Source of the DNA: Coprinopsis marcescibilis
Taxonomy: Eukaryota; Basidiomycota; Agaricomycetes; Agaricales; Psathyrellaceae
DNA length: 64,000 nucleotides
Direction: 5' to 3'
Assembly: GCA_004369085.1 (NCBI GenBank)
Contig: ML210292.1
Span: 1 to 64,000 of the forward strand
Position numbers and translations under genes: made by a program. The notes beneath the pieces were generated by a model. The model had not been told where the DNA came from, searched no databases, and saw nothing but the letters and a program-made list of their open reading frames with translations. Positions 57,886-64,000 of the stretch are shown in pieces (within the stretch, counting starts at the first letter, position 1; every line of letters starts with the position of its first letter).

Positions 57886-60800
57886 CTACAAATCATCTTC
57901 CCAGTTCTCTACGACAGGTTCCACAATCGTAGGCGGGGGAGGAGGAGCCGGCGAAGCACTTGGTGGATGTCTGGGCGGGGCAGCCGTCGTCCTCGGCATC
58001 GCAACTACAGGAGGCAAAGCACCAGTACCAGTACCAGCACCAGCAGAAGGCGAAGAAGTAGCACTCGTCGTCGTCGCAGCCGGAGGCGGCGGAGTCATAC
58101 TAGCTACGACGCTCGTCCACCCCCGTCCAGGCGTAATGCTCCCAACTCCAGCGACTTTCTGGTTTACGTTCACATACGAGGGCGACGCCGACCTTCCAGG
58201 AAGACCTACCCCAGACCTCCACGAGTTCATTGACGCACCCGGGACAGGTAGCCCTGCAGGGACGGGCGAGGGCGCCGGCGACGTCTTCAGGCTTCGCAGG
58301 TCCGCTAGTTTACCGAGATTTGGTGCAGGTGCCAGAGTGTTGAGGTGTGCTGAGAGCGTCGGGGTTGGGATACGGGTGTCGATTCGGCGGATCAGTTGCA
58401 CACTGTGCGCTAGTTGTCAGACGAAGATGGTAGATACATGGTTGGGAAGGAATAACTACCTCCGATTGGGCTCCTGGTCAATCATATGCGTGTCTAAGCG
58501 ATACACAAGGGCCAACTGTTAACACCAAAGCATCAGCAATCCACGATCAATGGGCAGAACCAAAACAAAACGAACATCATGCACAAACTTGCGCTTCTCC
58601 GGGGTCATATGTGGCAAGACCTGATGCTTCTTTTCCGAGGCGACAAACCTACAAAAAGCCATTAAGTTGTGCTACACACCAAAGACATGGATCCAACACC
58701 TACTCTGCAAATGCCTTTTCTACAATTGGCAAAAACTTTGCATTTGCCCTCGCAAACGCGACAACCTCGTCGTTATAACTGACATTTTTGTCCTTGGATC
58801 CGTCACCCTGAGTGCTAATCCCCAGTGCCTCCGCCAACTTGGCGTTCCTCTTGGCCTTGGCACACTCGGGAGTGCACCCAATGGGTGGCGGCTGGTGGCC
58901 AGCAGGATGCGCGGTACGTTTACCGCAATGTACCGCTTGCCTGAGACGACCGCAAGGACAGGAGATGGAGGCGATGCTCTCGCAGGGTTCTGTTTCTGGG
59001 CAGCTCGAGGGGGCGTGACAGGGGAGGGTGCAAGGATGATGATCAGGGAGGCTAAATATAACGTATATGAGGTGGCATATTCAAATAGGTATCCAGTGGA
59101 CTGACCATAGTTTTCGAAGCTTGCCGCAAGGAGCCGTACAAGTCCCACAATCCCCAGGGTGACACAAGCTTTCGCAGTGGTGGAATCCGCAGGGCATCAA
59201 TCTGCAGCGAAAGTTGTCAATCTCCAACGATCACAACACGGTAGGAAAAAACGCACTTTCCACAAACAGTTCCACAAGAAACCTTTTCCGTCTCGAGTGC
59301 GCATTTGACATGGGGCACAGTCTTCTTTCCACACGCGCACTGCTTGCTAGTCAAATGGACACAAGGAGGGCAAGGGACAGAATCGTCATGGCATGGATGT
59401 ATCGTCCTTGTATGACCACAGGGCGGCGGTGGACGCGGACACGGATACCTGCACTGAACCTTCATCCCACACGGGATCGGGGGTTCCAGCATTGTTCTTC
59501 CGCAATTACAAAACATCTGTCATATAGCTATTAGCATCTCGGTCCGATCGGGAGCCATACAACGACGAACCTCTTCAAAGGAACTTCTCAAACAAGGTGG
59601 ACACGGTCCTTTATGGTCCCTCTCCTCACAAGCATGAGTCCCGCAAGAAAGCAGCTTTCCGCAAACTAGATCACACTCATGCAGTCCACCTCTTTCCGTC
59701 CCGATGGTAGCTGCAGCCTCATTCATACCTGCCGTAGCCTTCTTCTTGCTTTTTCTGTTGCCCGTGATTGAAGCAAGCGAGGCCAGCGGACAGCAAAGCC
59801 TGCGACATTCGTGCTTCCCACAGGCCCGGAGAGCTAGGCACGGCCGCTCGCAGAGGAACTCGCGCTCTTGGATTTGCTGCAAGGCGTCTTCGCCGGCTGG
59901 GTTGTTGGACGCTGAGAGTGGCTTTTGGTTGGCTTGGTAAGCCTGGTAACATGGCAAAGACCTGGTTGTGGATCCACAACGACATGGGCGGGTGATGGGG
60001 ACGGTGCAAGGTGGACAAGGTCCTGTATGGCATATCTCTCTGCACAAATGTTGGCAGTTGGGATGTGGCTTGGAACAAGGCGAGGTACATGTCGGGATCG
60101 GGGCTTCGCAGTTGAGGCGCGGGGGGAAGTCGTAATGTTGGTTGGATGCAGCCTCTGTCGCGCTTGGTTGTGGAGCAATAGTTTTTCTCCCACAGGGGCA
60201 ATATGTGACCTTTGCAGGCGAACGCGGACATATTGCTGGTGTGATAGACGGAGGATGACAGGGCTTCTCGCATTTGTGAATTCCACAATCGAAAAGTCTA
60301 TAAAGTATTGGTTAGCTTTTTGGATGCCAATTGGGCTACAAACGGAAATCTTACCTTTCGCAAGTAGCTTCACAAGAGTATCTCCCAATCCATGGCTCCT
60401 TAGCTCCTTGGACGAAGCACTCAACGGCCTTGCCTTCTCCGCAAAGCATGTTGGTTCTCTCCCTCCCACAATAGCACTGGACATCATCCAAAACCTCACA
60501 TTTGTCACATTCTCCGGAATGGCAGGTCTTGGAGCAAGCATGTTTACCGCACGATAGCATCCTGCCGCAGACATTGCCGCACGAAAGATAATCGCGATGT
60601 GCCTGGGTACCAGATGAAACGTTCGTCGCTGTTATAACCCCGCATCTAAACGTGAGCATAGTCTTGCGAGGACAATGACATTTTAGCTGCGATGTGATCT
60701 GGCAGGGTGGGCATGGCCCTGGATGGCACAGTAGAGGACAAGGATGTCCACACCCTGTCTCCCTGACCCTCGAACATGGTCCTCCGCACGAATGTGGCGT

Positions 60801-61850
60801 CGCGAGTCGTCCAAGTTTTGGCTCTGTAACAGACCCGCAGAAACAGCGGTATCCTAACGGGACCGCGTATCGCTTGACCTGGCAGCCAGGACAACGCCAA
60901 TCGCCATCTTTCGGTTCTCCTCGCGCTCTCCATGCATCCGCGACGTCCTTGACGCTCTTCATTGCCCAAGACTTGATGCAACCGACATGGAATGGGGTCC
61001 AGCAGTATTGGATCTGAGATTGTGCACTGGCGCTGATAGCTGCATCATCTCCGGTTGTCGCACCCTCGTCCTTCGTCTTGGTAGCCGCTAATGGTGTCGA
61101 TGGCGAACATGACCAGACCGCATGCTCTGGTCGAATTCCCGAAAAGCAGATAGGACAATCGGGGTAAGGTGCGGTGCTGAGTGAACGGATCAGGGTGGAT
61201 GCTAGATCATCTCCGAGCGGGTTCATAGTCTGGTAGGTTGGCTTCTTCACAGCCGGTTTATGTACAGACTCCTTTCCTTTTCCACCGTCGCCTCCATGTC
61301 CCTCATTATCGTCTCCAGTGGTCAATTTGCCGCCAAACCTGGCAGCACGTCCAGGTCGGCTAGGAGCGGAAGTTTTGGCCTTGGGATCTTCTGCCATTGG
61401 CGTTGATCGTCCACCACTGCCTACCGGGTCGGTGTCGCGTTCGCCATGGGCATTTTTCTGCCTTCTGGGGCCGCTGGAATTGGCTCCTCGTCGGTTTTGT
61501 CTAGGCGGCCGTTGGTCATTGGGGCGGTGGCTTCCTTCTGGACCAGTTAAACTGCCATCGATGACTGCTTGTTGAGGCCGGTTATTGTTCCTTTGTCGAA
61601 ATTGGCCTCGATTCGGGGCACCTCCCCGTTGGTGCTGCTGCTGACCGCCGGTAGGAACTTCGTCTCCTCTAATAGCGGTGTTATTGTTGCTGGAGCTGGC
61701 CTGTGAATCTCCATGCTGGGTTCTACGAGGGCCGGCCTGTCGTTTTCGTGGTGGGCGCGTCGAAGTACCAGTAGTTGTCGAACCGCCAGTGTTCGATATA
61801 GGTGCCGATGGTATAGCTGAATCAGACGTTTGAGTTTGAAGTTGCTCCAT
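57886..61850 (-). CDS. FAP1/NFX1-type zinc-finger protein with RING and R3H domains, 1190 aa
   Basis: Homologue of yeast Fap1 and human NFX1: nuclear/cytoplasmic protein with an E3-type RING and repeated NF-X1 fingers; Fap1 binds FKBP12. Eight exons on the minus strand: 60355-61850, 59571-60297, 59257-59516, 59106-59201, 58704-59051, 58576-58648, 58460-58515, 57886-58402 (3573 nt). The Arg/Gly/Gln-rich N-terminus covers about 200 residues. The RING (about 235-330) starts DCPICFSGI, is expanded by a low-complexity insert, then FHVGCIKSW and DWRCPGCQ. NF-X1 fingers follow, such as CGHPCPLLCHPGPCPPC, CGKHACSKTCHSGECDKC, CGTHACEERDHKGPCPPC and CGFHHCESLCHPGDCGTC. The R3H domain (about 930-1010) has YNDEVVAFARANAKFLPIVE, RKFVHD and RLDTHMIDQEP. 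The tail is Ala/Pro/Thr-rich and ends VVENWEDDL. The frame is open upstream of 61850 without another ATG. Confidence 0.93.
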
Positions 61851-62394
61851 AGATTGTGCGTCGGTATTCGCGGTATTGACTTTTGAATAGATTGGTTGGA
61901 CCGGCCTTTTGAAAGGTTTTCCGATTTCGATAGGTTCCCTCGCGATTGGCCTAACGCAACCCGATGTGGTACGCAGAAAAGGATGGATAGAAAAGAGTAG
62001 AGATAATGGTTTATCGGTAGATCCTTGACCTTATGTATTGAAGGTCAGGTCGAAACGCCAAAAATGACTCCGATGTCGGGATGACTCAGGCGTAGGCTCC
62101 GCTTGTTTGCGCCGCGCAGTCGGCATCCTCACCGCTCCAATGCTGACAACCTCAACGCTTCAGTATTTTGCCGGGTAAGTAGTAACATTCTCGTGCATAA
62201 GGAAGGAATACATGGGTCTTAAAGTGCTCAAAAGATATGGTTATCAAGGTTAACCCTTTACGACAGCGAGCTGCGATATTTCGATAGTCTGTCACCGTGG
62301 CGTAGGAGTCCTAGTCATTGGCTGACATCGAGTGAGTTAAACGAATGCAGTGCTCCCTGGGCTACACGTTCGACTATTGCAGAACAACAGTGAG
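61851..62394. other. Intergenic upstream of the FAP1-like gene
   Basis: 540 bp containing the FAP1-like promoter/5' leader and the far end of the P450 remnant. No gene recognised. Confidence 0.5.
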
Positions 62395-62700
62395 TCATTT
62401 GTATTCAAGTTGATCATGTAGCTTGAACACCGGGAGCACAGAATGTTTGAGTAAGCCCTCCTTGTCCTTGGAGCGGGGTTTTATAACATAGGGGATTGGT
62501 TTGGCTGTACTGTTCAAACCAAAGTAATGTCCTGCGACTCACGCAATCACGCAAGAAGGTACACCCGGCTTACAGTGTGATTGTAGAATGGAATGCCTCC
62601 AAGGCTCTATTTCGTCTTCTTGCTGATGTCGAATAAATAGAGCATAGTGGCAATCACCGCCCATGTATCCTCAAAGGCCATGCATCTTCCTGGACACATC
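62395..62700 (-). pseudogene. Decayed copy of the last two P450 exons
   Basis: On the minus strand, 62574-62700 resembles the heme-exon of the neighbouring P450: it starts just after an intron-like AG with MCPGRCMAFEDTWAVIATMLYLFDISKK, against ICPGRFLAFEAMWVAIASILYVFDIEKK in the intact gene. It is 127 nt instead of 144, so the frame breaks and a stop appears after SKKTK. A donor-like GTAAGC and an acceptor flank the second piece, 62395-62509, which encodes PIPYVIKPRSKDKEGLLKHS to a stop, against PFPYSIKPRSKEKEELIKNS in the intact copy. No upstream P450 exons accompany it. It is therefore a 3'-end tandem duplicate that has lost function. Confidence 0.82.
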
Positions 62701-62838
62701 CTGTACATGTCCTTTCCCAACCGAAGCAAAGATAAAGATGTCGATTGAGTACTAATTTAAATCCGGCTACAAACAAAGACGAAAGCGAGAGGAAAGCATA
62801 AGTAATACCATAACTATTTCATCATGCAGACGGAATAT

Positions 62839-64000
62839 CTACCGACAGGTCAACTGTTGGGGACCGAAATCCCAATGAGTGGCGCAACCAAATTTCAATG
62901 AACTGAACTCACCAGAAAGCGCCGAGTTCTTGATTAACTCTTCTTTTTCTTTCGAACGCGGCTTGATAGAATAAGGAAAGGGATTGGATATGCTTTTGCA
63001 ACAAATGGATATCAATTAACAGACTGGGTCAAACATATGAGTCGAGAAACTTACACAACTAGCGAAGACTGAAAATCCTCCAATGGTTCGATTTCGTTGC
63101 CAGCCTCATCTCTCTTCTTTTCGATGTCGAAAACATAGAGAATAGAAGCAATAGCCACCCACATTGCCTCAAAGGCTAAGAAGCGCCCTGGACAAATCCT
63201 ATATACATCTTCAAACAATCATATTCAAGGTCTAGACGTAGTAGCGACCAACCGTCGACCGAATCCCCAGCACGCATGAGAAGGATCGGGCTGAGTTTTC
63301 AAGTCCAGCTTCCCGTCCTTTGTGAGGAATCGTTCTGGAATGAACTTGAAAGGATCAGGGTAGACGTTTTCGTTATGTAACATTCGCCTACAGAATGATT
63401 TAAGCGCCCATATCCGGACAATCACAACAAGCCAACACACCATGCATTGGGGATGACCCACGAGCCTGCAGGAATCCGGTAGCCCTTGTACTCGTCCTCG
63501 CAGTTAATGTAGTGTGGGACAGCTATATATAATCAGCAATCTGAACAATTCCTTAACGACGCAAGACCTACAGATCGGCAGTACTTCCCTCCATCTCAGT
63601 GCCTCTTTAGCGATGGCAGTGATGTAGGGCAAAAGCGGTTCGTCGTGAAAGTCTGGCAAGTGGCCCGACTGGATGACACTGTCCAATTGCTGCTGCGCCT
63701 TTTTCACGATCTCTGGATTCTTAACAAGAGCGAGCATGCACGCTGTGAGGGCCGCGACAGTCTGCAATACCGAAACATGCGTCGCATCATGACCAATTTC
63801 GTCAGCGTTGCAAGTAGATCGCACCAAATTATGTCGCATACCGTATCCGTTCCACCGGTATACAATGTTCCCGCCGCACCCATGATGATATCTTCCTGGT
63901 AAGCATCATCCTCTACACCAGCTTCCATTTGAGCAAAGCCGTTGCTGACAAAACTCGGCTTCGCTGTCCCGTCAGCCTATGTGTTCGTTGTCAATCGGTT
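62839..64000 (-). CDS. Cytochrome P450 (CYP5144-like), C-terminal part, cut by the window edge
   Basis: Heme-thiolate monooxygenase; substrate unknown. Visible minus-strand exons: 63842-63976, 63572-63761, 63441-63522, 63253-63387, 63055-63198, 62839-62992 (279 aa visible); the 5' part lies beyond 64000. The I-helix oxygen-binding region is GAAGTLYTGGTDTT, the K-helix ExxR is EALR, the PERF-type motif is FIPERFL, and the heme loop is WGFGRRICPGR with the cysteine ligand. Exon junctions all keep phase. The frame ends at TAG 62839; the final stretch (after SALSGEF) is longer than usual for the family, so a further small intron or earlier end is possible. Downstream lies the decayed 3' duplicate. 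Such P450s are highly expanded in agaricomycetes; I infer the CYP5144 resemblance from memory of motifs only. Confidence 0.88.

Noticed and set aside
57886..58233. Arg/Ser-rich plus frame (57862-58233) resembling an SR protein
   Set aside because: Antisense reading of the Ala/Pro/Thr-rich tail of the FAP1-like gene.

Overview
The window is nuclear DNA of a filamentous basidiomycete, most likely an agaricomycete. The evidence is the architecture: about 115 introns could be placed by reading frame and splice sites, mostly 49-65 nt with GT-AG ends and CTNAC-like branch sites. Genes are closely packed on both strands, and the gene families (NACHT-TPR NLR, CYP5144-like P450, tandem GH18 chitinases, a stand-alone PAH protein) are typical of mushrooms and their relatives. 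There are no operons; every gene is treated as its own transcription unit. Most exon joins below were checked by hand for frame and family similarity, and the summed exon lengths divide by three.

Layout. 1-7 kb is gene-poor: two putative secreted proteins of unknown function and a degenerate tRNA-Leu-like sequence. 7-9.5 kb: a PTEN lipid phosphatase with a long insertion. 9.8-10.4 kb (-): a 140-aa protein that is little more than one PAH domain. 11.6-13.6 kb (-): B-type cyclin. 14-15.5 kb: 2-hydroxyacid dehydrogenase. 16-20.2 kb: the co-repressor scaffold SIN3. 20.6-21.3 kb (-): unknown helical protein. 22.1-23.8 kb (-): snurportin-1. 25.1-28.0 kb: three tRNA-Leu genes and a tRNA fragment around CIA1. 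28.3-29.9 kb: S1/P1 nuclease. 30.1-35.9 kb (-): two paralogous GH18 chitinases. 37.0-37.8 kb (-): small membrane protein. 37.9-39.1 kb: SRP19/SEC65. 41.3-43.4 kb: type-B carboxylesterase-like protein. 44.0-48.8 kb (-): cohesin regulator PDS5, divergent from NAA15 (48.9-52.1 kb) across 121 bp. 52.3-55.4 kb (-): NACHT-TPR NLR. 56.0-57.6 kb: SET5-like methyltransferase. 57.9-61.9 kb (-): FAP1/NFX1-type zinc-finger protein. 62.4-64.0 kb (-): a P450 cut by the window edge, followed by a decayed copy of its last exons.

The genes do not form one pathway. Housekeeping functions dominate: cell cycle and cohesion (cyclin B, PDS5), chromatin (SIN3, SET5, PAH protein), protein N-acetylation, targeting and RNP import (NAA15, SRP19, snurportin), Fe-S assembly (CIA1) and phosphoinositide signalling (PTEN). 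They are mixed with accessory or environment-facing genes (chitinases, nuclease, P450, esterase, NLR).

The most notable observations are: the solo PAH protein shares an intron at the same position and phase as the SIN3 PAH1 domain, marking it as a SIN3-derived duplicate; the tRNA-Leu family contains an identical inverted pair, an anticodon-switched sister with a compensatory acceptor-stem change, and a 5'-half fragment; the P450 3' end was tandemly duplicated and has decayed; and four introns use GC-AG borders.
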